64,000 nucleotides of DNA from NCBI RefSeq assembly GCF_001591405.1, contig NZ_BCUV01000002.1, positions 372,001-436,000 of the forward strand, in the 5' to 3' direction. Of this stretch, positions 24,690 to 34,634 are shown in pieces. The translations under genes were made by a program, and so were the position numbers. The notes below the pieces were generated by a model. The model searched no databases. It had not been told where the DNA came from and worked only from the letters and a program-made list of their open reading frames with translations. The first letter of the stretch is position 1. Each line of letters starts with the position of its first letter. The DNA is from Janibacter terrae NBRC 107853. GTDB lineage: Bacteria; Actinomycetota; Actinomycetes; Actinomycetales; Dermatophilaceae.

Positions 24690-26110
24690 TCGACGTCGAC
24701 ATCGCCGTCATCGGCAGCGGATCGGGCAACAGCCTGCTGACCGATGACCTCGCGGACCGCACCTTCGCGATGATCGAGGGCGGTGACGTCTTCGGGGGCA
24801 CCTGCCTCAACGTCGGGTGCATCCCGACCAAGATGTTCGTCCACGTCGCGGAGATCGCCACGGCCGTGCGCGAAGGGGGACGCCTCGGCGTCGACGCGAC
24901 GCTCGAGCGGGTGCGCTTCACCGACGTGCGCGACCGCGTCTTCGGTCGGATCGACCCGATCGCGGCCGCCGGTGAGGCCTACCGCCGCGACGACGAGGAC
25001 GTCCACCTGCTGCGCGGCCACGCGAGGTTCACGGGACCGCGGACCCTGTCGGTCGAGATGCCCGACGGCAGCACGCAGGACGTGCGGGCCGGGCAGGTCG
25101 TCATCGCCACCGGGTCGCACCCGGTGGTCCCTGACGAGCTGGCGCAGGCGGCCGCCCGCGCGGGGGTCACCCTGCACACCTCCGACAGCGTCATGCGGCT
25201 GCCCGAGCTGCCCGGGCGGATGCTCGTCATCGGTGGGGGCTACATCGCCGCCGAGATGGCGCACGTCTTCTCCGCCTTCGGCACCCAGGTGGTCCTCGCG
25301 GTGCGCAGCGACACGCTGCTGCGCCACCTCGACGAGGACATCTCCCGGGCCTTCACCGCGGCCGCGCGCGAGCAGTGGGACGTGCGCAGCGGGACGACCG
25401 TCACGGACCTCACTCGCGACGAAGGGGGCATCACCGCCACCCTGTCCGACGGGTCGAGGGTCGAGGTCGACGCCGTCCTCGTCGCCGCTGGCCGGGCACC
25501 CAGCACGGACGACCTCGGGCTCGAGGCGGCCGGGGTGGACGTCCACGACGACGGCCGCGTCGTCGTCGACGAGTACGGCCGGACCAGCGTCGACGGCGTG
25601 TGGTCCCTCGGGGACGCCAGCTCCCCCTTCCAGCTCAAGCACGTGGCCAACCAGGAGGCCCGCGCCGTGGCGCACAACCTGGCGCACCCGGACGACCTGC
25701 GGGCCTTCGACCACGACGCCGTGCCGGCCGCCGTCTTCACCCACCCCCAGATCGCCTCGGTGGGCCTGACCCAGGCCGAGGCCGTCGAGCGGGGCATCGA
25801 CGTCACCGTCAAGGTGCAGCGGTACGGCGACACGGCCTACGGCTGGGCCATGGAGGACACGACGAGCGTGTGCAAGGTCATCGCCGACCGGCGGACCGGC
25901 GCCCTCGTCGGGGGACACATCCTCGGCCCCCAGGCCTCCACGCTCGTGCAGCCGCTCATCCAGATGATGGCCTTCGACCAGCCCGTCGCCGACATGGTCC
26001 GGGGTCAGTACTGGATCCACCCGGCCCTGACCGAGGTCGTCGAGAACGCGCTGCTCGGCCTCGAGCTCAACCCGGCCGAGGACGTCCTCGAGTCGCCACC
26101 GATGGCGTGA
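24686..26110 (+). CDS. mtr: mycothione reductase
   Basis: 474 residues of the pyridine nucleotide-disulfide oxidoreductase family. FAD-binding IAVIGSGSGNS is near 6-16, and the redox pair GGTCLNVGCIPTKM has C40 and C45. The NADPH Rossmann motif VIGGGYIAAEMAHVFSAFG is near 182-200, and the dimer-interface HPALTEVVENALLGLE is at the C-terminus and carries the catalytic His-Glu pair. GSGSGNS and the absence of glutathione reductase features point to mycothione, the actinobacterial thiol. GTG 24686 overlaps the preceding stop. Confidence 0.9.
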   Translation: MIDVDIAVIGSGSGNSLLTDDLADRTFAMIEGGDVFGGTCLNVGCIPTKMFVHVAEIATAVREGGRLGVDATLERVRFTDVRDRVFGRIDPIAAAGEAYRRDDEDVHLLRGHARFTGPRTLSVEMPDGSTQDVRAGQVVIATGSHPVVPDELAQAAARAGVTLHTSDSVMRLPELPGRMLVIGGGYIAAEMAHVFSAFGTQVVLAVRSDTLLRHLDEDISRAFTAAAREQWDVRSGTTVTDLTRDEGGITATLSDGSRVEVDAVLVAAGRAPSTDDLGLEAAGVDVHDDGRVVVDEYGRTSVDGVWSLGDASSPFQLKHVANQEARAVAHNLAHPDDLRAFDHDAVPAAVFTHPQIASVGLTQAEAVERGIDVTVKVQRYGDTAYGWAMEDTTSVCKVIADRRTGALVGGHILGPQASTLVQPLIQMMAFDQPVADMVRGQYWIHPALTEVVENALLGLELNPAEDVLESPPMA

Positions 26111-26153
26111 GCGTCTCGGCGTGGCTGGAGGCCGGGCGCCGGCGTGTGCTGGC

Positions 26154-26159
26154 TACGCT
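26154..26159 (+). promoter_or_regulatory. -10 element before a 12-codon leader and DUF808 gene
   Basis: TACGCT is followed by 6 nt and a GTG at 26166. Confidence 0.5.
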
Positions 26160-26165
26160 GTGCAC

Positions 26166-26204
26166 GTGCTGACGACCCACGTGACCCCCGGGCCCCTGCG
26201 ATGA
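26166..26204 (+). CDS. putative leaderless 12-residue leader peptide
   Basis: GTG 26166 opens a 12-codon frame (MLTTHVTPGPLR) ending in a TGA at 26202-26204 that overlaps the ATG of the DUF808 gene (ATGA at 26201-26204). With the -10 box 6 nt upstream, the transcript would start at or next to this GTG. Ribosomes finishing the leader would restart on the DUF808 start, which has no convincing Shine-Dalgarno of its own. The tract is Thr/Pro-rich. No homology can be judged at this length. Confidence 0.4.
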   Translation: MLTTHVTPGPLR

Positions 26205-27163
26205 GCGGCGGCCTCGTCGCGCTTCTCGACGACATCTCCGTCCTGGCCCGTGCCGCAGCGGCGTCCATCGACGACGTGGCGGCCGCCTCCGGCCGGGCGA
26301 GCGTCAAGGCCGCGGGCGTCGTCGTCGACGACACCGCCGTCACACCGCGCTACGTCGAGGGCCTGGACCCCAAGCGCGAGCTGCCGATCATCAAGCGGAT
26401 CACCATCGGCTCGCTGCGCAACAAGCTCGTCTTCATCGTCCCGGCGATCCTGCTGCTCAACGCCTTCCTGCCCTGGCTGCTCTCGCCCCTGCTCATGCTC
26501 GGCGGCACCTACCTGTGCTTCGAGGGCGCCGAGAAGATCTGGGAGAAGATCGCCGGGCACGACGACGGTGCGCACGCCGAGCCACGGCCCGCCGACGAGG
26601 AGACGATCGTCAAGGGTGCGGTGACCACGGACTTCATCCTGTCCGCGGAGATCATGGTCATCTCGCTCAAGGCCGTCCTGGACGAGGGGCTCAACGACTC
26701 CTTCTGGTACCTGCTCGCGGTCATGGTCGCCGTGGCCATCGCCATCACGTTCGTCGTCTACGGCACCGTCGCCCTCATCGTGAAGATGGACGACATCGGT
26801 CTGGCCCTCACGCAGAGGGAGTCAGGCTTCGCGCAGACCCTGGGTCGTGGCCTCGTCACGGGCATGCCCAAGCTGCTCACGGTGCTGTCCGTCGTCGGCG
26901 TCGCCGCGATGATCTGGGTCGGTGGACACATCATCCTCGTCGGCCTCGACGAGACCGGCTGGCTGCCGCAGCCCTACGAGCTCGTCCACCACCTCGAGGA
27001 GGTCGTGCACGAGGCGACCGGCGCACTCGGGGGTGCGCTCGGCTGGTTGACCAACACCGTCGCCTCGGCGGTCCTCGGTGGCCTCGTCGGTGCCGTCGTC
27101 GTCGCCGTCATGCACGTGCTGCCCTTCGGGAAGAAGGACGAGGGCGCGCACGCCGCGCACTGA
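26201..27163 (+). CDS. DUF808 (YedI-like) inner-membrane protein
   Basis: 320 residues matching the DUF808/YedI family, whose function is unknown. Diagnostic blocks are LVALLDDISVLARAAAASID near 5-24, ASVKAAGVVVDDTAVTPRYV near 32-51, and the membrane stretch with GGTYLCFEGAEKIWEK near 103-118. TDFILSAEIMVISLKAV, GRGLVTGMPKLLTVLSVVG and further helices follow. About six membrane segments are expected. ATG 26201 is chosen because family similarity begins there; upstream codons in frame are unlike the family. It may be translationally coupled to the tiny frame before it. Confidence 0.85.
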   Translation: MSGGLVALLDDISVLARAAAASIDDVAAASGRASVKAAGVVVDDTAVTPRYVEGLDPKRELPIIKRITIGSLRNKLVFIVPAILLLNAFLPWLLSPLLMLGGTYLCFEGAEKIWEKIAGHDDGAHAEPRPADEETIVKGAVTTDFILSAEIMVISLKAVLDEGLNDSFWYLLAVMVAVAIAITFVVYGTVALIVKMDDIGLALTQRESGFAQTLGRGLVTGMPKLLTVLSVVGVAAMIWVGGHIILVGLDETGWLPQPYELVHHLEEVVHEATGALGGALGWLTNTVASAVLGGLVGAVVVAVMHVLPFGKKDEGAHAAH

Positions 27164-27191
27164 CGCGACCCGCGCACCGGGGCCCAGCGCC

Positions 27192-27282
27192 TACACTGCT
27201 GTGAGCCGGCGTGGGTGATGCCCCGCGAGAGCCCAGAAGGGCCGCGCCGGGTCCGATCCCACACCTGTCACAGGAGTTTCAC
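27192..27282 (+). promoter_or_regulatory. ahcY promoter and structured 5' leader
   Basis: A TACACT -10 box at 27192-27197 predicts a transcript start near 27204, giving a leader of about 79 nt before GTG 27283, with CAGGAG at 27271-27276. The leader can fold: CCGGCG (27206-27211) with CGCCGG (27245-27250), an inner GCCC-AGAA-GGGC hairpin (27231-27242), and an alternative pairing of GTGGG (27211-27215) with CCCAC (27258-27262). It does not match riboswitch consensus sequences I know. Confidence 0.4.
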
Positions 27283-28731
<1,449 letters not shown>

Positions 28732-28747
28732 GCGCCGACCCGTGGGC

Positions 28748-28788
28748 CGCGAGGGGCCGCCGTCCGACACGGACGGCGGCCCCTCGCG
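28748..28788. terminator. strong 19-bp hairpin terminator
   Basis: Arms 28748-28766 and 28770-28788 are perfect complements around an ACA loop. It lies between convergent ahcY and the SMR gene (ends 28795) and probably serves both. Confidence 0.9.
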
Positions 28789-28794
28789 CTCTCG

Positions 28795-29319
28795 TCAGCC
28801 GCTGGGCTCGCGGGCGGGGACGAGCTTGAGGCCCATGACGGCGGCGATGATGCCCGCGACGAGCAGGGCCCTGACGGGGGAGAAGGGCTCGTCGCCGGTC
28901 ACCACGGCCCAGGTGACGGTGAGCGCGGCGCCGACCCCCGTCCAGACGGCGTAGTCGGTGCCGATGGGGATCGACCGGACGGCGACGCCGAGCCCGCCCA
29001 TGCTGATCGCGAGGGTGAGGACGAAGATGACGGTCGGGAGCGGTCTGCTGAGCCCGTCGGACCGCCCCAGGGCCGTCGCCCACACCGCCTCGAAGACCGC
29101 GCTGACGAGCAGGACGAGCAGAGTGGTGCGGGCGCGGGAGGCGAGCTCGTCCCCCTTCGCCATGGACCACACGACGGTGAGGGTCGCGCCGGTGCCCACC
29201 CAGACGGCGTAGGCCGTGCCGGTGGGGATCGTGGTCATCGCCCACGCGAGGCCGGCCGTGCTGGCGGTGGCCCAGACGGCCTCGAGCATCCCCGAGACGA
29301 CGAGGACGAGCCAGGACAT
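28795..29319 (-). CDS. fused tandem small multidrug resistance (SMR) transporter with shortened first unit
   Basis: 174 residues joining two SMR units in one frame. Unit two is intact: FEAVWATALGRSDGLSRPLP, then SMGGLGVAVRSIPIGTDYAV, ending GLKLVPA. Unit one starts MSWLVLVVSGMLEAVWATA but jumps to STAGLAWAMTTIPTGTAYAV. About 22-25 residues (the start of helix 2) are missing, and its fourth helix and the first helix of unit two are merged. SMR proteins normally have about 105 residues and work as dimers, often as products of paired genes. AGGAA lies 5 nt before the ATG. Function of the product is uncertain. Confidence 0.75.
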   Translation of the reverse strand: MSWLVLVVSGMLEAVWATASTAGLAWAMTTIPTGTAYAVWVGTGATLTVVWSMAKGDELASRARTTLLVLLVSAVFEAVWATALGRSDGLSRPLPTVIFVLTLAISMGGLGVAVRSIPIGTDYAVWTGVGAALTVTWAVVTGDEPFSPVRALLVAGIIAAVMGLKLVPAREPSG

Positions 29320-29482
29320 GAAGTTCCTTGCTGAGTCCGTCGTGTCGTGGTGCGGGTACGGCTCCCTCGTCCGCAGGCCCGGTCGCGGGCCTCGCCGACC
29401 AGACGAGCCGCACGGGTACCCGGGCCCGGCAGCCCGCTGTGTGATGATTGGCGGGCAGCGACACCGTGTGAAAGGGATCAAG
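29320..29482. other. divergent intergenic region, SMR gene / mtrA
   Basis: 163 bp holding both promoters. Nothing decisive is visible apart from AAAGGG (29471-29476) as the mtrA ribosome site and AGGAA before the SMR gene. CTGGTCGGCGAG on the minus strand loosely recalls the guanidine-I riboswitch, but the rest of that consensus is missing. Confidence 0.4.
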
Positions 29483-30160
29483 GTGAAGGGACGCGTCCTC
29501 GTCGTCGACGACGACCAGGCACTGGCCGAGATGCTCGGGATCGTGCTGCGCAAGGAGGGGCTGGACGTCGCACACGTCGCGGACGGCGCGCGTGCGCTCG
29601 ATGCCTTCCACGAGTCCCGACCGGACCTGGTGCTCCTCGACGTCATGCTGCCCGGCATGGACGGGATCGAGATCTGCCGCCGGCTGCGCCAGGAGTCGGG
29701 CGTGCCGATCGTCATGCTCACCGCCCGGACCGACACCGTCGACGTCGTCGTCGGCCTCGAGTCCGGTGCCGACGACTACATCGTCAAGCCCTTCAAGCCG
29801 CAGGAGCTCATCGCCCGGCTGCGCGCCCGGCTGCGTCGTGGTGACGAGCCCGAGCCCGAGCGCCTGACGATCGGCGACCTGACGATCGACGTCGCCGGCC
29901 ACTCCGTCAAGCGCGGTGACCAGTCGCTCGGCCTGACGCCGCTGGAGTTCGACCTGCTCGTGGCCCTGGCCCGCAAGCCGTGGCAGGTCTTCAGCCGCGA
30001 GGTCCTCCTCGAGCAGGTGTGGGGCTACCGGCACGCGGGCGACACCCGTCTGGTGAACGTCCACGTCCAGCGCCTGCGCAGCAAGATCGAGCACGACCCG
30101 GAGAACCCGCAGATCGTCGTCACCGTCCGGGGTGTCGGGTACAAGGCGGGGCCGTCCTGA
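29483..30160 (+). CDS. mtrA: response regulator MtrA
   Basis: 225 residues, an OmpR-class regulator nearly colinear with mycobacterial MtrA. The receiver domain runs from VKGRVLVVDDDQALAEML, with the phospho-acceptor D53 in LLDVMLPGMDG and the conserved Lys in IVKPFKPQEL. The winged-helix domain includes LTPLEFDLLVALARKPWQVF and LVNVHVQRLRSKIE, ending TVRGVGYKAGPS. MtrA controls cell-wall hydrolase, division and replication genes in actinobacteria. GTG 29483 is preferred (AAAGGG 6 nt upstream); GTG 29468 is in frame. It heads mtrA-mtrB-lpqB. Confidence 0.95.
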   Translation: MKGRVLVVDDDQALAEMLGIVLRKEGLDVAHVADGARALDAFHESRPDLVLLDVMLPGMDGIEICRRLRQESGVPIVMLTARTDTVDVVVGLESGADDYIVKPFKPQELIARLRARLRRGDEPEPERLTIGDLTIDVAGHSVKRGDQSLGLTPLEFDLLVALARKPWQVFSREVLLEQVWGYRHAGDTRLVNVHVQRLRSKIEHDPENPQIVVTVRGVGYKAGPS

Positions 30161-30162
30161 CG

Positions 30163-31881
30163 ATGGCCTCCGCACCCGCGGTCGAGCCGACCGGGGTCTC
30201 GGACTCCGCCGGGCCCGAGGGCCCCGTCGGGGGCAGGTCCGGCGACGGGTTCGTCGTCCGCAGGATCAAGGCGCTGGTCGACCTGTGGCGCCGTTCGCTG
30301 CGCTTCCGCGTCGTCACGAGCACCCTCCTCCTCGGTGTCGTCGTCGTCTCGATCATCAGCCTGACGATGTACCGGTCCATCGCGGACGGACTGGTCGACA
30401 ACCGGATCAGCCTCGCCCAGGCGGAGTCACGCAAGCTCACCGACGACGCCCAGGCGGGTTTCAACGGCTGGACGGGCACCCCGGAGCTGCCCGTCTTCAC
30501 CAACTCCCTCGTCAACCGCACCCTCAAGGCACCGGCAGGGGACAACAGCCGCTACGTCATCTTCACCCGGGGCGGTAACAACACCTCCGACATGCGCATC
30601 CCCTCGGAGGAGTCCGAGGCGGTGACGCTCGAGTCCATCCCGACCTCCCTGCGGGACGCCGTGGCAGCCGACCCGGCCCGCCAGCAGACGGTGACGATCG
30701 AGCTGAACCGCCAGGTGACCGAAGGGGTCGGCGCCGAGTTCCCCGGGTCCGTGTCCGAGTCCGTGCCTGCCGTCGTCGTGGGTTCCCAGGTGGAGATCCC
30801 CTCGGCGGGCCCCTACGACATCTACTTCATCTACCCGATGGACCAGGAGCAGGCGACCCTCGGGACGATCTCGCGCTCCTTCACCCTCGGAGCCCTCTTC
30901 CTCATCGCGCTCGTCTCGGCCATCGCCTACATCGTGACGAGCATGATCGTCACCCCGGTGCGGCGGGCCGCCGCCGCGGCCGAGCGACTCTCCTCGGGCC
31001 ACCTCAACGAGCGGATGTCGGCACGCGGCCACGACGACCTGGCCCTGCTCGGGCAGTCCTTCAACGACATGGCCGACAACCTGCAGACGCAGATCCGCCA
31101 GCTCGAGGGCCTCTCGCGCGTCCAGCAGCGCTTCGTCTCGGACGTCTCGCACGAGCTGCGGACCCCGCTCACGACGATCCGCATGGCCGCCGACCTGCTC
31201 CACTCCTCCCGCGACGAGATGGACCCGGTCGCCGGGCGCTCGGCGGAGCTGCTCCACGACGAGCTCGACCGCTTCGAGGAGCTGCTCGCGGACCTGCTGG
31301 AGATCAGTCGCTACGACGCCGGCGCCGCGGTGCTGGAGCAGGACCCCGTCGACCTCTTCGCGATCGTCGACCGGGTCGTCAGCTCGACGGAGTCCATCGC
31401 CGACGCCCGCGGGAGCGACGTCACGGTCCACCGCGAGCCGGGCCAGACCGCGGTCGCGGAGGTCGACGCCCGGCGCATCGAGCGCGTCCTGCGCAACCTC
31501 GTCGTCAACGCCATCGAGCACGGTGAGGGCCGCCCCGTCGACATCTGGGTGGGTGGCGACGACCAGGCCTGCGCAGTCCTCGTCGAGGACCACGGTGTGG
31601 GCCTCAGGGCAGGAGAGGCCTCGCTCGTCTTCAACCGCTTCTGGCGCGCCGACCCGGCCCGCACGCGCACGACGGGCGGGTCGGGGCTCGGTCTGGCCAT
31701 CGCCCTCGAGGACGCGCGACTGCACCACGGGTGGCTGCAGGCCTGGGGCGAGCCGGGCGAGGGCTCGCGCTTCCGTCTCACCGTCCCGCGCACCGCGGGC
31801 GGTCCGCTCACCGCCTCGCCGCTGCCCCTCACGCCGCGCGAGGGCGACCTGCCCGGGAGCCCCGATGAGTCGTCCCGGTGA
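30163..31881 (+). CDS. mtrB: sensor histidine kinase MtrB
   Basis: 572 residues. A cytoplasmic N-terminus of about 45 residues precedes helix one (STLLLGVVVVSIISLTMY near 47-64), an extracytoplasmic sensor of about 180 residues, and helix two (LGALFLIALVSAIAYIVTSM near 245-264). HAMP, a dimerisation domain with H330 in SDVSHELRTPLTT, and an ATPase domain with VNAIEHGEG (N box), EDHGVG and GGSGLGLAIA follow. It phosphorylates MtrA. The start is 2 nt after the mtrA stop, and its 3' end overlaps lpqB by 17 nt. Confidence 0.95.
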   Translation: MASAPAVEPTGVSDSAGPEGPVGGRSGDGFVVRRIKALVDLWRRSLRFRVVTSTLLLGVVVVSIISLTMYRSIADGLVDNRISLAQAESRKLTDDAQAGFNGWTGTPELPVFTNSLVNRTLKAPAGDNSRYVIFTRGGNNTSDMRIPSEESEAVTLESIPTSLRDAVAADPARQQTVTIELNRQVTEGVGAEFPGSVSESVPAVVVGSQVEIPSAGPYDIYFIYPMDQEQATLGTISRSFTLGALFLIALVSAIAYIVTSMIVTPVRRAAAAAERLSSGHLNERMSARGHDDLALLGQSFNDMADNLQTQIRQLEGLSRVQQRFVSDVSHELRTPLTTIRMAADLLHSSRDEMDPVAGRSAELLHDELDRFEELLADLLEISRYDAGAAVLEQDPVDLFAIVDRVVSSTESIADARGSDVTVHREPGQTAVAEVDARRIERVLRNLVVNAIEHGEGRPVDIWVGGDDQACAVLVEDHGVGLRAGEASLVFNRFWRADPARTRTTGGSGLGLAIALEDARLHHGWLQAWGEPGEGSRFRLTVPRTAGGPLTASPLPLTPREGDLPGSPDESSR

Positions 31882-33646
31882 GGTGACCCGGCGCACGGCG
31901 CTCGGCGCCGCAGCCGCCGGCCTGCTGGCGGGGTGCGGTCTCGGGGCCGACTCCACCGTGCGGCCGGGGCTCAAGGTCGACGGCGAGCCCCCGGCGCCGC
32001 TCAACCGCATCCCCAACAGACCCGAGACCGGCGCCTCGCCGCAGGACATCATCCTCGGGTTCCTGCACGCGGGCGCGACGAGCGGGCAACGGCTCGACAT
32101 CACCCGGGCCTACCTGACCGACACCCTCGCCAGGGGGTGGATCCCCGACAGCCAGACGGTCATCTACGTGGGCGGTGACCCCACGGTCCGACGCGTCAGG
32201 GGACAGCAGGACGTCTTCAGGGTGCGGGTGCGGGTGGCGGCGACGATCGACACCGAGGGCCGGTACGAGGTGGCCCCGCCCAACCTCTGGGAGAGCTTCG
32301 ACTTCACGATGACCCGGGTCGAGGGGCAGTGGCGCATCGACCAGCTCGAGGCAGGCTTCGGCCGGCTGCTCCAGGAGCAGGAGGTCGGCTTCATCTTCCG
32401 GGACTACCCCGTGCACTACCCGGCGATCGGGTGGAACACCCTCGTCGTCGACCAGCGGTGGTTCCCCCAGGACCAGCTGGCGACACGGCTCGTGAGAGCA
32501 CAGCTCGGGCGCGTGCCGGACTACCTCGAGGACGCGGTCTCCACGGACAACGGGGCCCGGCTCGTCATCGACGCCGTCCCCGTCCGGGAGGGCGTGGCCC
32601 AGGTCGACCTCGACGCGGAGTCGGTCGCCGAGGACACCACGACCCGCACGAAGCTCGCCGCCCAGCTCGTCGCGACGCTCATGACGCTCCCGGCCGTCAC
32701 CGAGGTGGCGATCACCCTCTCCGGCAACACGCTCGAGCTGGGCGTCGACGGCCCGTTGACGTCCCCGGAGCAGCTGGGGTTCGTCGACCGCACGCGGGCG
32801 TCGGCGCCGATCGTGCTCGGCCGCTCGGGGAGCAAGGTGCTGACGATCGGTGACCGTCTCTCCTCGGTCTCGGAGCAGCACGTCCGGGCGGCCACGTCCC
32901 GCTTCGCACCGATCCCCTCGTCGGTCTCCCGTCTCGGCCTGCGACTCGACGCCAAGGAGCTGGCCACGGTCGACGGCCGCGGCCGGGACCTCGTGCGACT
33001 GCGTGACGACCGCAGCCGGATCGAGGTCCCGACCTTCGCCGCCGACCTCACCCGTCCCTGCTACGACTACGGCGGCGTGCTCTGGGTCGGTGGGGCGGGG
33101 CTGGGCCGTGAGTCGGGCAACCGCCTGTGGGCGATCAATGCCACCGCCGACCCCGAGGACGAGTCGGCGTCGGCGCCCCGTCGCATCCCCGCGCCCTGGC
33201 TCGGCCGGCGGTACGTCCGTGCGGCGGTCGTCTCGCCGGAGGGCAGCCGCATCGCCGTGGTGTCCGAGGAGTCCCCCCACACCGGCAGCATGCTCGAGGT
33301 GGCCGGGGTGGTGCGACGGTCCAACGGGCTGCCCACCAAGCTCTCGGCGCAGACCTTCCGCGTCGCCGCGGAGCTCGTGGAGATGATCGACGCGGTGTGG
33401 GTCGGACCCACGACGCTCGCCGTCCTCGGGCGTCGGGACAAGCAGGCGCAGCTCCAGCCCTACCTCGTGCACGTCGGCGGCAAGGTCGAGCCGATGGCGG
33501 AGCGCGCCGGCGCGGTCCGGGTCATGACCACCGGCGACGACACGGATGTGGTGCTCACGACCCCGGGAGGCCGCGTCTTCCAGCGTGCCGGTGGTCGATG
33601 GGTCGAGCAGCCGCTCCTCGACGGCGTCGTGAGTGCCGGTCTCTGA
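31865..33646 (+). CDS. lpqB: lipoprotein LpqB
   Basis: 593 residues. MSRPGEVTRRTALGAAAAG leads into the lipobox LLAGC with C24, so it is a lipoprotein; the Arg-Arg pair is Tat-like. LpqB lies beside MtrB throughout actinobacteria and modulates the kinase. A GerMN domain occupies roughly 190-300 (AQVDLDAESVAEDT, VATLMTLPAVTEVAITLSG). A beta-propeller-like C-terminal half follows, with GGAGLGRESGNRLWAI and VSPEGSRIAVVSEES. The start lies inside the 3' end of mtrB. Confidence 0.94.
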   Translation: MSRPGEVTRRTALGAAAAGLLAGCGLGADSTVRPGLKVDGEPPAPLNRIPNRPETGASPQDIILGFLHAGATSGQRLDITRAYLTDTLARGWIPDSQTVIYVGGDPTVRRVRGQQDVFRVRVRVAATIDTEGRYEVAPPNLWESFDFTMTRVEGQWRIDQLEAGFGRLLQEQEVGFIFRDYPVHYPAIGWNTLVVDQRWFPQDQLATRLVRAQLGRVPDYLEDAVSTDNGARLVIDAVPVREGVAQVDLDAESVAEDTTTRTKLAAQLVATLMTLPAVTEVAITLSGNTLELGVDGPLTSPEQLGFVDRTRASAPIVLGRSGSKVLTIGDRLSSVSEQHVRAATSRFAPIPSSVSRLGLRLDAKELATVDGRGRDLVRLRDDRSRIEVPTFAADLTRPCYDYGGVLWVGGAGLGRESGNRLWAINATADPEDESASAPRRIPAPWLGRRYVRAAVVSPEGSRIAVVSEESPHTGSMLEVAGVVRRSNGLPTKLSAQTFRVAAELVEMIDAVWVGPTTLAVLGRRDKQAQLQPYLVHVGGKVEPMAERAGAVRVMTTGDDTDVVLTTPGGRVFQRAGGRWVEQPLLDGVVSAGL

Positions 33647-33737
33647 CGAGGTCCCCAGACCCCCGGCTCGCGTCCCGCCGTCCACAGCCTGACGAAGGGG
33701 GCCGCCCCCGCCCGCATGGGGCTCGAGACTCGAGCAC

Positions 33738-34493
33738 GTGGCAGAGCAGGGCAAGGGGTCGGTGGCCGCTGTGGCGGCGGCCATCGACCTCGTCCTGCCG
33801 CGTGGCTGCGCCGGGTGCGGGTGCGCCGGTGCCGCCCTGTGCGCCTCGTGCCGCTGCGCGTTGGCGGACCTGGCGCTCACGGACCTCGGCCGGGTGGCGC
33901 CCCACCCCGTCCCCGTCGGGTGGCCGGGGTGCACCGGGACGGTGCGCTACGAGGGCCTGGCCGCTCGGGTCATGAAGTCCTTCAAGGACGGTGACCGACG
34001 CGACCTGACCGACCCGCTCGGGCGCCTGCTCGCCGACGCCGTGCTCCGCGCGGTGGCGGGGCCCCCCTTCGTCGGCACGGGCTCTGGGGTGGGCGCCGTG
34101 CTGCTCGTCCCCATCCCCTCTGCGCCGGCCACAGTCCGCCGGCGTGGGGACCGACCCACGGTCCTGCTCGCGCGTCGTGCCGCCCGCCTCGTCGCGGGAG
34201 TCGAGGTCGCGCCCGCCCTGGTGATGGCTCGGGGGACCGCCGACCAGGCGGGCCTCGACCGCGCCCACCGGCTGGACAACCTGCGCGGCGCGATGACCGT
34301 GCCGCGGCCCGAGCGGGTCCTCGGGAGGGACTGCCTCCTCGTCGACGACGTCCTCACCTCGGGCGCCACGCTCGCCGAGGGCCGGCGTGCGCTGCTCGCC
34401 GTGGGGGCCGCGCGGGTGGGGATGGCGGTGTGCATGGTGACGCCCCGCAGATCGCGCAGACCCGCCCTACCTTTCCCTCGGCCCACCGACTAA
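33738..34493 (+). CDS. comFC: ComF family phosphoribosyltransferase-like protein
   Basis: 251 residues. The N-terminal zinc knuckle CAGCGCAGAALCASCRC lies near 24-40. The phosphoribosyltransferase fold shows YEGLAARVMKSFKDGDRRDL near 71-90, and the PRPP loop CLLVDDVLTSGATL near 198-211. ComFC/GntX proteins aid DNA uptake in competent bacteria such as Bacillus and Haemophilus, although homologues occur in species not known to be competent. It sits between lpqB and hpf, the standard actinobacterial order. No close Shine-Dalgarno precedes GTG 33738, and 91 bp after lpqB carry no other gene. Confidence 0.88.
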   Translation: MAEQGKGSVAAVAAAIDLVLPRGCAGCGCAGAALCASCRCALADLALTDLGRVAPHPVPVGWPGCTGTVRYEGLAARVMKSFKDGDRRDLTDPLGRLLADAVLRAVAGPPFVGTGSGVGAVLLVPIPSAPATVRRRGDRPTVLLARRAARLVAGVEVAPALVMARGTADQAGLDRAHRLDNLRGAMTVPRPERVLGRDCLLVDDVLTSGATLAEGRRALLAVGAARVGMAVCMVTPRRSRRPALPFPRPTD

Positions 34494-34496
34494 CGT
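34491..34496 (+). promoter_or_regulatory. -10 element upstream of hpf
   Basis: TAACGT overlaps the comFC stop codon and lies 6 nt before an ATG at 34503. The hpf transcript therefore probably starts near 34503, leaving about 166 nt ahead of hpf. Confidence 0.5.
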
Positions 34497-34502
34497 GACG
34501 TC

Positions 34503-34634
34503 ATGGGTCCCTCGATCGACCGGCGCAGCCGGTGCGGTGCAGGGGCCCTTCGCGTTCGCGGGCGGCAGCCGGCGACGACAGGCCTCCCGGGACGGGGGGT
34601 GGTGCCACGGTCAGTGCGCCCTCGCCAGGCGTAA
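34503..34634 (+). CDS. possible 43-codon leaderless upstream ORF in the hpf leader
   Basis: From ATG 34503 the frame is MGPSIDRRSRCGAGALRVRG and on to a TAA at 34632-34634. It is 34 nt short of hpf and fits the leaderless spacing. The residues are basic and low in complexity, and third positions use A/T more often than neighbouring genes, so it may be an untranslated leader instead. Confidence 0.3.
   Translation: MGPSIDRRSRCGAGALRVRGRQPATTGLPGRGVVPRSVRPRQA

Noticed and set aside
27198-27282. A known SAH or SAM riboswitch before ahcY.
   Set aside because: The conserved core sequences of those classes, as I know them, are not found; kept only as an unassigned structured leader.
29320-29470. 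Guanidine (ykkC) riboswitch before the SMR gene.
   Set aside because: Only a CTGGTC-like fragment is present; the conserved ACACGG and downstream GCCCGGGA blocks are missing.
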